From contig NZ_CP197417.1 of the NCBI RefSeq assembly GCF_052161615.1, positions 434,001-498,000 on the forward strand: DNA of 64,000 bases, written 5' to 3'. The stretch is from Aeoliella sp052161615. Lineage in GTDB: Bacteria; Planctomycetota; Planctomycetia; Pirellulales; Lacipirellulaceae. Under the pieces are notes generated by a model. The model had not been told where the DNA came from. It worked only from the letters and a program-made list of their open reading frames with translations, and made no database searches. A program made the position numbers and the translations under genes. Shown here in pieces: positions 33,734 through 43,000 of this stretch (position 1 is the first letter of the stretch; the number at the start of each line of letters is the position of its first letter).

Positions 33734-35665
33734 CTACTCGGTCACCACCAGCACCTCGCCCGACGCGCTCATCCAACTCCACACCGTCTGCAGATCCTTG
33801 ATGTCGCTCGCCGAGATCTTGCCGTCGCCATAGGCAACGCGGCCATAGAGTCGGCACAGCGCCCTCATCGATTCGTTGTTCTCCACTCGCTCTGCAGCGA
33901 CCGACTCGACGAACTCCTGCGGCGTTTGATCGGCACGGCGTGGCTGGCCACGATCGGCTGCCCACGCTTCGAACGCTTCGAACGTATAGCGAACCAACTC
34001 GGCGGGTGGCACTTTGCGATAAGTGTCGCCAGCGAACGGATTGCGAAAGTCGCGGAAGCGTTTGCGGGGTGAGAGGGGTGCGGCCGATTCGTTCTCGGAA
34101 GGAGAATCTGTCGTCTCGCGACCGAACAGTCGGGCCAGAAACGCTTTCAAATCTCGCCACATGTCTCGCGCAGCGGCGAGCAATTCCTGGCGGTACTTCC
34201 ACAGTAGAAACGCACACACCAGCGCAAGCACGACGTAGAACAACCACTTGATCAACCCCGCGATGCCACCGGCGATGTTCGACATCGTTTCGGCAATGTT
34301 CTGAGGCGGCTGGGCTGCGTGCTCGGGTGGCTGCACACTTTGTGGTTCCGAAGAGGGATCGCCCTCGGCGTCAGGCGACTCCTCCGAGTTTTCCGCCGAT
34401 TGCGATGGCTCTCTGTTCTCCTGCTGCTCATTCGCTTGCGAAACACGTTCGCCGTTGCTATTCTCCTCAGGCGACCTGCTTGCTTGTTCGCCGGGTGTTC
34501 CACCCTGGTCAGAGTCTTGCGATGGATCCTGCTCGCTCCGCTCCCCTGAATCGCTCTCGCCACCAGACTGGCCTTGCTCGCCCGACTGGTCCGGCTTCGT
34601 GTGTTCCCCTCTGTCGCTCTGCTGCGTTCCCTCTTCGGACGACTCTCCGGGAGGCCGACCAGTTTGGTCATCAGACGTGGTGTCTCCGGTGGGGGCATTC
34701 TGGTCGGTAGTCGTGACGGACTCGGTGGAGGGCTCTTCGCCTTCAGCGCCATCGGTTCCACGGCCGTATCGTGACGAAGTGAGTCCATCGGGCGATTTAG
34801 CTTGCCACGGAGCTTGGGCCAACGAAAACTCGGCGCTCGGCCGCGGAAGCAACGTGGTCACGAGCAGCACGATCGCGGTCACCACGGCGCCCACCGCGAC
34901 CCAAGTCATAGCCATCGGGTTTGGCATGTCGACGCCGCGTTGCCGTAAGTAGCGGCGGAAGCCGAGGAAGCTGGTGGTCACCAGCAGAAGCAGTCCAGAC
35001 GCAACGTAGACAAACAACAGCACGAACACATAGCGCCGGCTGGCGGTGTCGGAAGCGGGGATGAATCCTTGCCCGATGCCAAAGATGGGGAGCGCCGCGA
35101 GCGAGAAGTACAGCACCCACAGCCCCGGCGCGTGCGGACCGGTTTCGAAGGAGAACATTCGCTGCCAAAAGTTCGGTAGCGACTCGCCGGGCAGCAGTTG
35201 GTTCCGCTGGGGCGGAGCGAGTGCCGTGTCCCCCTCCGTGTCGTCCACACCAGCGAGCTGCATGAGCCCCTCGCCCGACGCGTCGACGCTGTCGTCGATC
35301 AGCGTGCAGTCCCACGTCAAACGGTGCGCGCACCACCACACCACGGCGATGAGCACGATGTTGATTAGTGGACTGAAGACACTGGGGTGCTCGACGAATT
35401 TCTGCAATACGACGAACGTCGCCAGCGCGAGCGGAACGCTGTACATGGCGGCGCGCTCCGAGCCCATCTCGATCGAGATACGCCCCACGAGCACCGTAGC
35501 GAACACGAAGAGCGCAAAGACGTAGTTCAGCCGCGCCTGGTACTCGCCGACGTACACCACCTCGAGCAGGAAGAACACCAGGCTGCCGACCAACAGCATG
35601 ATCAGCGCTGGACTGACCGCAATGGCCAGGTAGTCGGCGCTCGTCATGTAAAGTCGTTTTGTCAT
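33734..35665 (-). CDS. DUF4129-domain membrane protein with long disordered segment
   Basis: 643 residues from the ATG at 35665; an alternative ATG at 35698 would overlap the DUF58 stop. Several membrane helices lie at about 10-115, 190-230 and 250-270. A 170-residue Ser/Glu/Gln-rich disordered stretch follows (about 295-465), another helix, and a C-terminal DUF4129 domain (YTFEAFEAWAADRGQPRRAD, QEFVESVAAERVENN, RLYGRVAYGDG). DUF4129 usually accompanies DUF58 and MoxR and is often fused to transglutaminases; no transglutaminase Cys-His-Asp triad is visible here. Last gene of the operon MoxR-DUF58-DUF4129. Confidence 0.8.
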   Translation of the reverse strand: MTKRLYMTSADYLAIAVSPALIMLLVGSLVFFLLEVVYVGEYQARLNYVFALFVFATVLVGRISIEMGSERAAMYSVPLALATFVVLQKFVEHPSVFSPLINIVLIAVVWWCAHRLTWDCTLIDDSVDASGEGLMQLAGVDDTEGDTALAPPQRNQLLPGESLPNFWQRMFSFETGPHAPGLWVLYFSLAALPIFGIGQGFIPASDTASRRYVFVLLFVYVASGLLLLVTTSFLGFRRYLRQRGVDMPNPMAMTWVAVGAVVTAIVLLVTTLLPRPSAEFSLAQAPWQAKSPDGLTSSRYGRGTDGAEGEEPSTESVTTTDQNAPTGDTTSDDQTGRPPGESSEEGTQQSDRGEHTKPDQSGEQGQSGGESDSGERSEQDPSQDSDQGGTPGEQASRSPEENSNGERVSQANEQQENREPSQSAENSEESPDAEGDPSSEPQSVQPPEHAAQPPQNIAETMSNIAGGIAGLIKWLFYVVLALVCAFLLWKYRQELLAAARDMWRDLKAFLARLFGRETTDSPSENESAAPLSPRKRFRDFRNPFAGDTYRKVPPAELVRYTFEAFEAWAADRGQPRRADQTPQEFVESVAAERVENNESMRALCRLYGRVAYGDGKISASDIKDLQTVWSWMSASGEVLVVTE

Positions 35666-35682
35666 CAATGCACCATTTGCGA

Positions 35683-36990
35683 TCAATGTATCATGCACTT
35701 GTTGCAGAGGTCGGCGATCGCTTCGCGGTTCTTCAGTTGTCGCACTTCGATGCGTTCCGCCACGAGCGGAGCGGCAAGCTCCGCGTACCGGTACTCGTCG
35801 TAGGTGTTGACAATCGCGGTTACCGCGAAGCCGCGTTTTCGCAAATTGCTGAGCGCGATGGCATGCTGCGGGGTGACGATCGACAGCATGGCGACGACCG
35901 TCGCGCTTCGAGGCAGACGGGCGGCCGATTCCATCACCAATTGCGGGAAGTTGAGGCCATCGCTTTTTTCGACGCGGGCGAGCGTTTCGAGGATCCGTTG
36001 GAGCTGCACATCGCCTCGCTCGGTCGGTACTACCACGGGGCGGAGTCGATCGCTGCGGTCACGCATGCCGGCGGCCTGGGCATCACGCCGAGAGCGTAGC
36101 CGCTGGTGAGTCCAACCCTCGGTGCGGATGCGATCGGCGGCGTCACGCCCATTCGTGCAGAGTCCTACTTGTTGCCCCATTTCACACACCGCCGCGGCGA
36201 TCGAAGCCGTGGCCGTCACGGCGAGCTCCGAACGCACCGGCTCGTCGGCTCGGTCGAACGCCTCGTGATGAAAGTCGAGCAGGATCGTCACGCCCGCCAC
36301 GGTCGAAGGTTCGTACACTTTGCTATGCAGCGTGCCGGTGCGGGCCGTGGCCTTCCAGTGAATACGATTGAGCGGATCGCCCGCGCGGTACTCGCGAACG
36401 CCGCGGATGCGTGTGGGGTCTTCGAACAATTGGTACGACATCAGCACTTCGCCAATCGGTCGCCGCGAAGCGATGTCGAAACCGGTGAGGGGTACGACCT
36501 CGGGCAGCACCGTCAGGAAACTCGGATCGCTGAGCACGCGGAACCGGCGATACAGCCCGAAAACGTCGCCCGTCTCGGCAATTAGCGGGCCGATTTGATA
36601 GTACCCACGTCGGTTGCACTTCATCTGATACAGGATGGTCTTGGTTCCTTGGCTGCGAAACGACACTAGTTGCAGCCGTTGCCCCGCGACCTCGAGTGGC
36701 GGTGGCGAATGGATGAGCGCTTGTCGTGGCAGTAAGTCCTCAAGCAGCATCCAGGGCACCGGCACTTTGCCGCGATTGTCGACGGTCACCACGACGGCGA
36801 CCTTCGCACCGACGCCGACCTGCGTGGCGTTCATCGTCCGTTTGGCCTCGAGGTCGCTCGACCAGCGATTGGCCAAGTACCGACTCAGGGCGATCGCCGC
36901 CAGCAGGGCGTACATGCTGTAAGCCAGGAGCCCCAATCGAAAGATGACGGCCACCACCAACAGCAGTATTGCCCCGACGATCCATCGCAT
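35683..36990 (-). CDS. DUF58 (von Willebrand A-like) membrane protein
   Basis: 435 residues from the ATG at 36990, four bases after the MoxR stop. Two N-terminal helices (about 3-38) lead to a beta-rich extracytoplasmic-type region (NATQVGVGAKVAVVVTVDNR, GKVPVPWMLLEDLLPRQA), then the DUF58 signature EYRAGDPLNRIHWKATARTG with VTILLDFHHEAF. It is thought to work with MoxR ATPases in assembling or metal-loading periplasmic partners; the target here is unknown. The short gaps on both sides show a single operon. Confidence 0.9.
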   Translation of the reverse strand: MRWIVGAILLLVVAVIFRLGLLAYSMYALLAAIALSRYLANRWSSDLEAKRTMNATQVGVGAKVAVVVTVDNRGKVPVPWMLLEDLLPRQALIHSPPPLEVAGQRLQLVSFRSQGTKTILYQMKCNRRGYYQIGPLIAETGDVFGLYRRFRVLSDPSFLTVLPEVVPLTGFDIASRRPIGEVLMSYQLFEDPTRIRGVREYRAGDPLNRIHWKATARTGTLHSKVYEPSTVAGVTILLDFHHEAFDRADEPVRSELAVTATASIAAAVCEMGQQVGLCTNGRDAADRIRTEGWTHQRLRSRRDAQAAGMRDRSDRLRPVVVPTERGDVQLQRILETLARVEKSDGLNFPQLVMESAARLPRSATVVAMLSIVTPQHAIALSNLRKRGFAVTAIVNTYDEYRYAELAAPLVAERIEVRQLKNREAIADLCNKCMIH

Positions 36991-36994
36991 TGGA

Positions 36995-37999
36995 TCAATC
37001 TCCCCCCGGGCTGGCCGTGGCGGCACGGGCGCGAGGTGGTTCGATCATGGGCACTTCCGTCTCGTCGACGATGTCGACCAGGATCTCGTCGAGCTTCACG
37101 TTCTGAAGTCGACTTTCGGGTTTCAAGATCAACCGATGCAAAAGTACGGAGGGCAGGATGTGTTTCACGTCGTCGGGCTCTACGTAGTTGCGACCGCGGA
37201 TCGCCGCGATCGCTTGTGAGGTGCGATAGAGCGCGATCGACGCCCGCGGGCTTGCGCCCAGCGCCAGGTCATGGTGCTCGCGCGTGGCGTGAACCAGATT
37301 GGTGATGTACTTGCGAATCTTCTCGTCCACGTGCACGGTTCGAATCGCACGCTGGCAGGCGACGAGTTGCTCAGCGGTCGCCACGGGTTTAAGCGACGCC
37401 AAGGGATGCTGGCGTTTGAGCATTTCGAGCATCTGCGATTCTTCGTCCCGCGTAGGATAGCCGAGCGAGAGTTTAATGAGGAACCGATCGAGCTGCGCTT
37501 CGGGTAGCGGGAAGGTTCCTTCGTGGTCCACGGGGTTCTGGGTGGCGATAATCAGAAACGGTGGCGTCAGCGTGTGCGTCGTGCCATCGATGGTCACCGA
37601 CGCCTCGGCCATCGCTTCGAGTAGCGCGGCTTGCGTGCGAGGCGTCGCGCGATTGATCTCGTCGGCCAGCACTAGCTGTGCGAAGAGCGGTCCGGGCCGG
37701 AACTCGAACTCGCTCAACTTCTGATTGAAGATCGACCCGCCGGTGATGTCGGTCGGCAATAAGTCGGGCGTGCACTGCACTCGTTTGAACGTGCAACCCA
37801 TGCTCGCGGCAAACGCGCGGGCGAGCATCGTTTTGGCGACGCCGGGAACATCTTCGAGCAGTACGTGGCCTTCGCAGAACCAAGCGACCAGCACCTTGAT
37901 GATCTGCTGCCGCTTGCCAACGACCACCTGCTCGACGTTGGTAATGATCTTACGGCTGATCGCTCCGATGTCGACCGCCGTAGTTGGTTTGTCACTCAC
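36995..37999 (-). CDS. MoxR-family AAA+ ATPase
   Basis: 334 residues from the GTG at 37999, which has a ribosome binding site (GGGAGGGCAAG) immediately upstream. In-frame ATG codons at 38053 and 38092 would add leaders not usual in the family. Walker A-like LLEDVPGVAKTML, Walker B LVLADEINRATPRTQAALLE, sensor IIATQNPVDHEGTFPLPEAQ and the arginine-bearing LDRFLIKLSLGYP are all in place. The C-terminal lid contains LGASPRASIALYRTSQA. Expected to remodel partners with the DUF58 and DUF4129 proteins of the same operon. Confidence 0.94.
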   Translation of the reverse strand: MSDKPTTAVDIGAISRKIITNVEQVVVGKRQQIIKVLVAWFCEGHVLLEDVPGVAKTMLARAFAASMGCTFKRVQCTPDLLPTDITGGSIFNQKLSEFEFRPGPLFAQLVLADEINRATPRTQAALLEAMAEASVTIDGTTHTLTPPFLIIATQNPVDHEGTFPLPEAQLDRFLIKLSLGYPTRDEESQMLEMLKRQHPLASLKPVATAEQLVACQRAIRTVHVDEKIRKYITNLVHATREHHDLALGASPRASIALYRTSQAIAAIRGRNYVEPDDVKHILPSVLLHRLILKPESRLQNVKLDEILVDIVDETEVPMIEPPRARAATASPGGD

Positions 38000-38237
38000 C
38001 TTGCCCTCCCGTCCCGAGCTTTTAAGTCCCTCCCTAGCATAACCATTCGCCATGGTGGGGGAAAACAATTTCCGGGGATCAACGTGTGGCATGGGTGAAA
38101 CCCTGCCTACCGCGATCGCGCGTAGGCCGGGTCAAGCTCCGCGCCGACCCGGCGATTTCGACGTTGAACTTATGAAAATGTCCTCGATGGTTTTCGGTAG
38201 GCCGAGCGGCATTAACGCCTCACGCAAAGACGCTAAG

Positions 38238-38434
38238 GCGCTCCGAAGGAGCGCGCTTTGATAGGCCAGGGCGCAGCCCTGGTTAGGGGTGGTAGTTTTA
38301 ATTGTTAGCTCTGAAAGAGCGCGCTAACTCACCTTCGTGCGTACGGATAGCGCGTCCCTTTGGGACTAACGTCGTTGTCGGCAACGAGTTCCCAGGACTT
38401 CGTCCTGGGCTGTCGAAGCGCGCCACTTCGTGGC
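38238..38434. repeat. Array of short hairpins with 3-4-base loops
   Basis: Consecutive hairpins: GCGCTCC-GAA-GGAGCGC (38238-38254), CCAGGGC-GCA-GCCCTGG (38266-38282), GCTCT-GAA-AGAGC (38308-38320), TCCC-TTT-GGGA (38355-38365), CGTTG-TCGG-CAACG (38373-38386), CCCAGGAC-TTC-GTCCTGGG (38391-38409) and GCCAC-TTC-GTGGC (38422-38434). They are clustered and have loops of GAA or TTC in four of seven cases. Confidence 0.8.
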
Positions 38435-38547
38435 TAGGGGGTGGGTGACGAGTGGTTAGGTGAGAGGAGAAGGTCAACCGTGAATTGCCGTATCGGCGCG
38501 GAGCTTGATACGGCCTACGGCCAATGGCTTATAGCCTACAGCTATTG

Positions 38548-38572
38548 AAAAAAAAAGTGACGGGATCCCGTC
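38548..38572 (-). terminator. Terminator of the candidate small RNA
   Basis: On the minus strand GACGG-GATC-CCGTC (38559-38572) is followed by AC and nine T (A at 38548-38556). This is a classical rho-independent signal with no coding gene before it. Confidence 0.75.
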
Positions 38573-38801
38573 GGGCGGTTGGGCGGGGTGGAACTTGGAT
38601 GGGGTAACCGGTAACGCGTGTTTGCCGGCAGGCATCGTTTATTTCACCTCGCCCCACGGGCGCGCAGAGAGAGATTGATTGGTACCGCCGCGAAGGGTTT
38701 CCCTTTGTGATAGCCCCGTCGAGAATTCATGAATTTCTTGGTACCAAACGACGGCGGGTCACGATCAGTCTCTCACCGTGCGCTTTCGCGTACGACGAAC
38801 G
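38548..38801 (-). ncRNA. Candidate structured small RNA (about 250 nt)
   Basis: It starts about seven bases after a consensus promoter (38808-38836) and ends at a terminator (38548-38572). Read on the minus strand, the RNA folds into a hairpin with a GAAA tetraloop (CGC-GAAA-GCG, 38783-38792). An outer stem follows, GAGAGACTGAT (38764-38774) with ATCAATCTCTC (38669-38679). Inside it are a long stem of 38749-38762 with 38707-38721 (GTGA/TCAC, CCC/GGG, CGTCG/CGACG) and a hairpin AAGGG/CCCTT (38693-38705). A further hairpin is CGCCC-GTG-GGGCG (near 38651-38663). A 53-codon frame begins at 38635 behind GAGGTG, but it reads through the terminator. No tmRNA, SRP, RNase P or 6S signature is seen. 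Confidence 0.6.
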
Positions 38802-38807
38802 GGTTGC

Positions 38808-38836
38808 ATTATAGCGGATGTACACACGTTTGTCAA
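38808..38836 (-). promoter_or_regulatory. Consensus sigma-70 promoter
   Basis: On the minus strand TTGACA (38831-38836) and TATAAT (38808-38813) are both perfect and separated by exactly 17 bp, the optimal housekeeping spacing. This is the best promoter in the window. Confidence 0.85.
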
Positions 38837-39148
38837 TAGCCTATGTGTACGCGTGGACATTTTGTCGAAAATAGTTTGGCGGAGGTGAAAAGTAGGAAAG
38901 ATGGCGAGCCGGTGAGCGTCAGCGACCGGAGGGAGTTAGGGTGAATGCCTAACTCAGGAGAGTTTCTCACGTAAAGGCGCAGTGGCGCAAAGAAGACAAT
39001 GAGGGGGGAACACTAATCGGCGCTAATCTTCGCTAATAAGATTTGGTGGTGGTTTGCGGCTTGGAGTTCTTCACGCTCTTTGCGCCTTGGCGACTTTGCG
39101 TGAGAAAGAGCGACGGGCGATTGTCATGTTGTGGGGGTTTGCTCAGGG

Positions 39149-39186
39149 GCGAGATTCTTCGGTCGCTTAGGCTCCCTCAGAATGAC
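39149..39186. repeat. Family E repeat, single arm
   Basis: GCGAGATTCTTCGGTCGCTT and following to GAATGAC; same sequence as 28789-28826 with few changes. Confidence 0.75.
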
Positions 39187-39374
39187 ATGATTTTCATGGC
39201 ACCATCAGATCGTTGTTTCGCTGCCGCCGCTCCGCGGCTAACGATCGCGTGTTGTACACCCAACCAGGGGCTTGCGCCACAGGCTATGCGCTGTCGCCGC
39301 TCTGCGGCTGGGTCGCGCCGGATGGACAAGGAATTGACGGGACGCCGGATGGCGAACTTGAACCTCCTGTTGGA

Positions 39375-39905
39375 TCAGAACCATCTCGGCAGCCAGCAGT
39401 CGACTTGGGATTGGTACTCGCGGTAGGCGTCGCCGTGGAGTTCGGTGAGGTGCTGTTCTTCGACCGGGCGGACGTAGTAGTTCCACAGGAGGCCGCCAGT
39501 GAGTACCGCGATTGGCATAAACCACGATCCGAGAGCGACCCCCACGGCGAGCCCCTGCGTGAGGCCAGCGATCGCCATCGGGTTGCGTACCCAGCGGTAA
39601 GGCCCGGTGATGACAAGATTACGCGGGCAGTCGGTGGGTAGTGGAGTTCCTTGTCCTCGTACGGCCATCGTCACAGCGGTGGAGATGTTGAGCGCGCTCG
39701 CGGCAACGAAGAGTGCGATCGCGACGAGCCATTGGCCTCGGAAATGAAACGCGTCCAAACCGATAGCCTGCTCGATCCAGCGAAGTCCGAGCGGCAACAG
39801 CAGGAGAAACACACCCCAGAAGGCAAGTGACTGCAGGAACGTCTTCCACAAGTTCCAGGCGTCGGAAGCAGGCGGAGCCTGGCGGAAGTAGTGTTGGGGG
39901 ATCAT
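39375..39905 (-). CDS. Isoprenylcysteine/phospholipid methyltransferase-like membrane protein
   Basis: 176 residues with about four membrane helices. The family signature is GPYRWVRNPMAIAG, with EEQHLTELHGDAYREYQSQV and WLPRWF at the end, the SAM-binding tail of ICMT/PEMT-like methyltransferases. Such proteins methylate a lipid head group or a protein carboxyl group in the membrane. The substrate is unknown. It stands alone, minus strand, before the large surface-protein gene. Confidence 0.85.
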   Translation of the reverse strand: MIPQHYFRQAPPASDAWNLWKTFLQSLAFWGVFLLLLPLGLRWIEQAIGLDAFHFRGQWLVAIALFVAASALNISTAVTMAVRGQGTPLPTDCPRNLVITGPYRWVRNPMAIAGLTQGLAVGVALGSWFMPIAVLTGGLLWNYYVRPVEEQHLTELHGDAYREYQSQVDCWLPRWF

Positions 39906-40089
39906 GACGCGGTGTGGGTGGATGGCGGCAAGCGTACACGCGTCGCGCTATCCATAGGGGCTGATTGGGGTGAAAGAGTGAGTTGTTCCAAGTCGGGCGA
40001 TCAACTACCCTAGGTGGGATGTAGGGTACATAGTTGGTGTGCCCTAGCCCGTGACGCGGCAACTCAATTTTACTTTCTTCTGGTTCACT

Positions 40090-43000
40090 ATGATCACGTT
40101 GCGATGGAAGTCCCTACTGAGCGCGGTTTGGGTAACGCTAGCGATGATCGTTGTGGGCGATCGCGTGGAAGGTCAGTTTACCACCGTCGTGAATCTGCCC
40201 CCCGATCCAAACATTGCCGACAACAAATGGGTCCTGTCGGGTACGCAGGTGAATCTCGGCGAGGGGGGATCGATTGGTAAGAACTTTCGCGTGGGCACTT
40301 CGAATGTTGTTAATTCCAACGTGGAATTGAATGTGACGGGTGGGACCGTCGGAACGGGACTCGAAATCTACAACGGTGGAGTCGTCAACATTTCCGGCGG
40401 AACCATTGGTCGCGATCTTTATGGGCACGCTGGTAGCACCGTCACCATCACAGGAGGAACGTTGGAGGACTTCCTCATGAGTTCAGGAAGCAATCTTACG
40501 CTGTCGGGCGGACGCATTGGCGTGGATGCTCAGGCCATGCCGGGGAGCAACTCGCGGATCATCGGAGGGGACTTTCGCCTGAATGGAGTGCCGATCGCGG
40601 GACTCGACTCGCCGGGTGCAACCGTGGCGCTTCAAGTTCCTTCGGGAGTAGTGCTAAGTGGGACGCTGCTCGATGGAACGCCGCTCATTTCCACTCGCTT
40701 CTACAATTGGGCCGCGACGCTGACCCTTGAAGCGGCGACGTTGCCGGAGGTCACTCCCGGAGTGATTACGCTACCGACCGATGCAACGCCCGCGGGGGTT
40801 CGAGAGGGCCAAACCCTGATCGTCGACGAGGGGGGAGTGCTGCCGTCGAGTTTCTTCGCGGGCTGGGGTTCGCAAGTGGAGATCAATGGTGGTCAGGTTG
40901 GGGCGAGTTTTAGCGTGATCGGCACGGATCTGGTGATTCGCGGTGGGGCCATTGGTTCCTATGCCCGAGTGTTTGCAGGAAGCCAGCTAGAGATCTCTGG
41001 CGGCGAGATTGACAGAGGTTTGTACCTCGACCCTGGGAGCGTTGGTATTATCTCCGGTGGGATCCTAGGTGAGGGATTGCGCGCCGCTACCGGGAGTCAA
41101 TTGACGCTCGTAGGGGGGGAGTTTCGAATCGACGGAGAGCCGATCCTTGGACTGGAAAGCGTTGGAGACGCGCTAAATTTCGACGTGCCCGACGGCGCGA
41201 CGCTCAGCGGGACCCTGGCCGACGGAAGTCCCATTGCCTTCCAAACCGCGACGCCGACGGCTGGTCGCTTCGGTCCCGGCGCTCTTAGGCTACAGGTGGC
41301 TGCGCTACCTAGTCGTTCCGACACACCGATCAACGTGCCCGACGTCGATGCACCCAACGGAGTTCGCGAAGGCGAGACCCTTATCCTGTCGGACGGAGGT
41401 TCATTGGGAAACCACTTTACCGCGCTGTGGGGCAGCACCGTGGTGATCGATGGCGGAACGGTAGGCCAGAACTTCGAGGCGCTGGGAGCGAACGTAACGG
41501 TCAATGGCGGAGTCTTCGACAGTGGCTTCGATGCGTTGTTGGGAAGTCACGTGACACTGAACGGGGGATCGCTCACCGAACGCCTGACGGCGCATGCCGG
41601 AAGCTACGTCCATGTTGCCGGCTTAAGGTTTTCAGGAACCGTCACCCTACAGCCTGAGAGCGAAATGCTCGTCAGCGACGGAGTGCTCTTCAAGGGCATC
41701 GACATCCCTGACAATTGCCGAGTGACGATTACGGGAGGAAGTATCTCGGGCGACAGCCAAGTGCTGGATGGCGGCGAGCTCGTGATTGAGGGAGGAAGCG
41801 TCAGTAAACTTCGAGCTTTGGGAACGGGCGTAGTCACTATTTCCGGAGGACGGCAGGCTGGATTGGCCGAAGCCGGACAGAATAGCACTTTCCGGATTAG
41901 CGGCGGCTCCGTCGGCGACCGATTCAGGGCGTTCGACAATGCCCGGGTCGAAATTTCAGGGGGAACCGTTGGAGCGGACATGAACACGAGCGGTGCCAGT
42001 CAAATCGAGTTGACCGGGGGCGTGATCGGTGAAAGCCTTTCTGTCGGGAGTGGCCAATTCACGTTCGCCGGCGGAGCGATCGGCGATGGCATCGACGTTA
42101 ACAAAGGTTCGAAGCTGTTGATCCAAGGAGGGGAGTTTCGCTTGAATGGCCACTTGATCGAGGGCCTCGACTCGCCCGGCGACACACTGATGATGCCTTC
42201 CGTCTGGGCCCCGGCACCCATTTGGGGTACCACGTTTTCTGGCATACTCGCTGATGGCACCCCTTTTATCTTCAATGCACTCGATGGAGATCAGTTCGAT
42301 CTAAATACGGTGGAGCTGCAGGTGACGGACTTGCCGGCAGTTGGTGCGGCGATAATTCGGGTTCCTTCTGATGTGGCCCCCAAAGGCTTGCGATCGGGGC
42401 AAACGCTGGTGGTGACGAGTGGAGGGACGATCGGCGACCACTTCTCGGTCGCTCCCGATGCTGAAGTCCAAGTGAACGGCGGTGTGGTAGGCAAAGACTT
42501 TGAAGTCGTGAATTCGAGCGTTCACGTTCATAACGGCACGGTTGGCGAAGGGCTCGATCTATTCGACGGAGCGCAGCTGGTGCTCGACAGTGGTTCCATC
42601 GCCAACGATATCGAACTCGCCAATGGCAGCGTGCTAACCGTCAACGGCGGAACTGTCGGCAGCACGCGAGTATCCAAAGATGGTCGATTTGTGATGTCGG
42701 CTGGTACTCTGAATGGTGGACTTCGCCTGCAAGGAGGGCAAGCAACAATCGACGGCGGTAGCGTGAACGGATTGCTACAGGTCGAGCTCGACTCGCACCT
42801 CACCATTTCGGGTGGGGCCGTTGGTAGCGTTCAAACAGCCGTCAGCAGAGTGACCGTGACTGGCGGGTCGGTAGAGAGGGATGCGCATGCCTACACTCGC
42901 AGCGAATGGTTTATCACCGGCGGCGAGTTCGAGGGACCATTTAATGCGAACGAGCAGAGCGAGATCGCGATCAGCGGGGGAACCTTCACGAATCGATTCC

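Larger units (their letters stand above)
38000..39374. other. 1.4-kb gene-free region with hairpin array, ncRNA candidate and repeats
   Basis: No protein gene of normal quality is found. From left to right it contains: a train of small hairpins (38238-38434); a terminator-promoter bounded RNA on the minus strand (38548-38801); a family-A arm (38904-38930); an 8-bp hairpin GAGTTAGG/CCTAACTC (38933-38955); repeats related to TTTGCGCCTTGGCGACTTTG; a family-F arm (39007-39037); and a family-E arm (39149-39186). It is the richest repeat locus of the window. Confidence 0.8.

Noticed and set aside
38474..38635. 53-codon minus-strand frame after GAGGTG in the candidate RNA
   Set aside because: It reads through the terminator and a repeat; unusual composition. 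Kept only as a possibility in the RNA finding.
38548..38801. Identity as tmRNA, SRP RNA, RNase P RNA or 6S RNA
   Set aside because: No tag frame or tRNA-like ends, no GGAAGGAAGCAGCC-type SRP loop, no GAGGAAAGTCC, and a branched rather than rod-like fold.
39043..39426. Plus-strand frame over repeats and the methyltransferase 3' end
   Set aside because: Composed mostly of repeat sequence and antisense to the methyltransferase gene.
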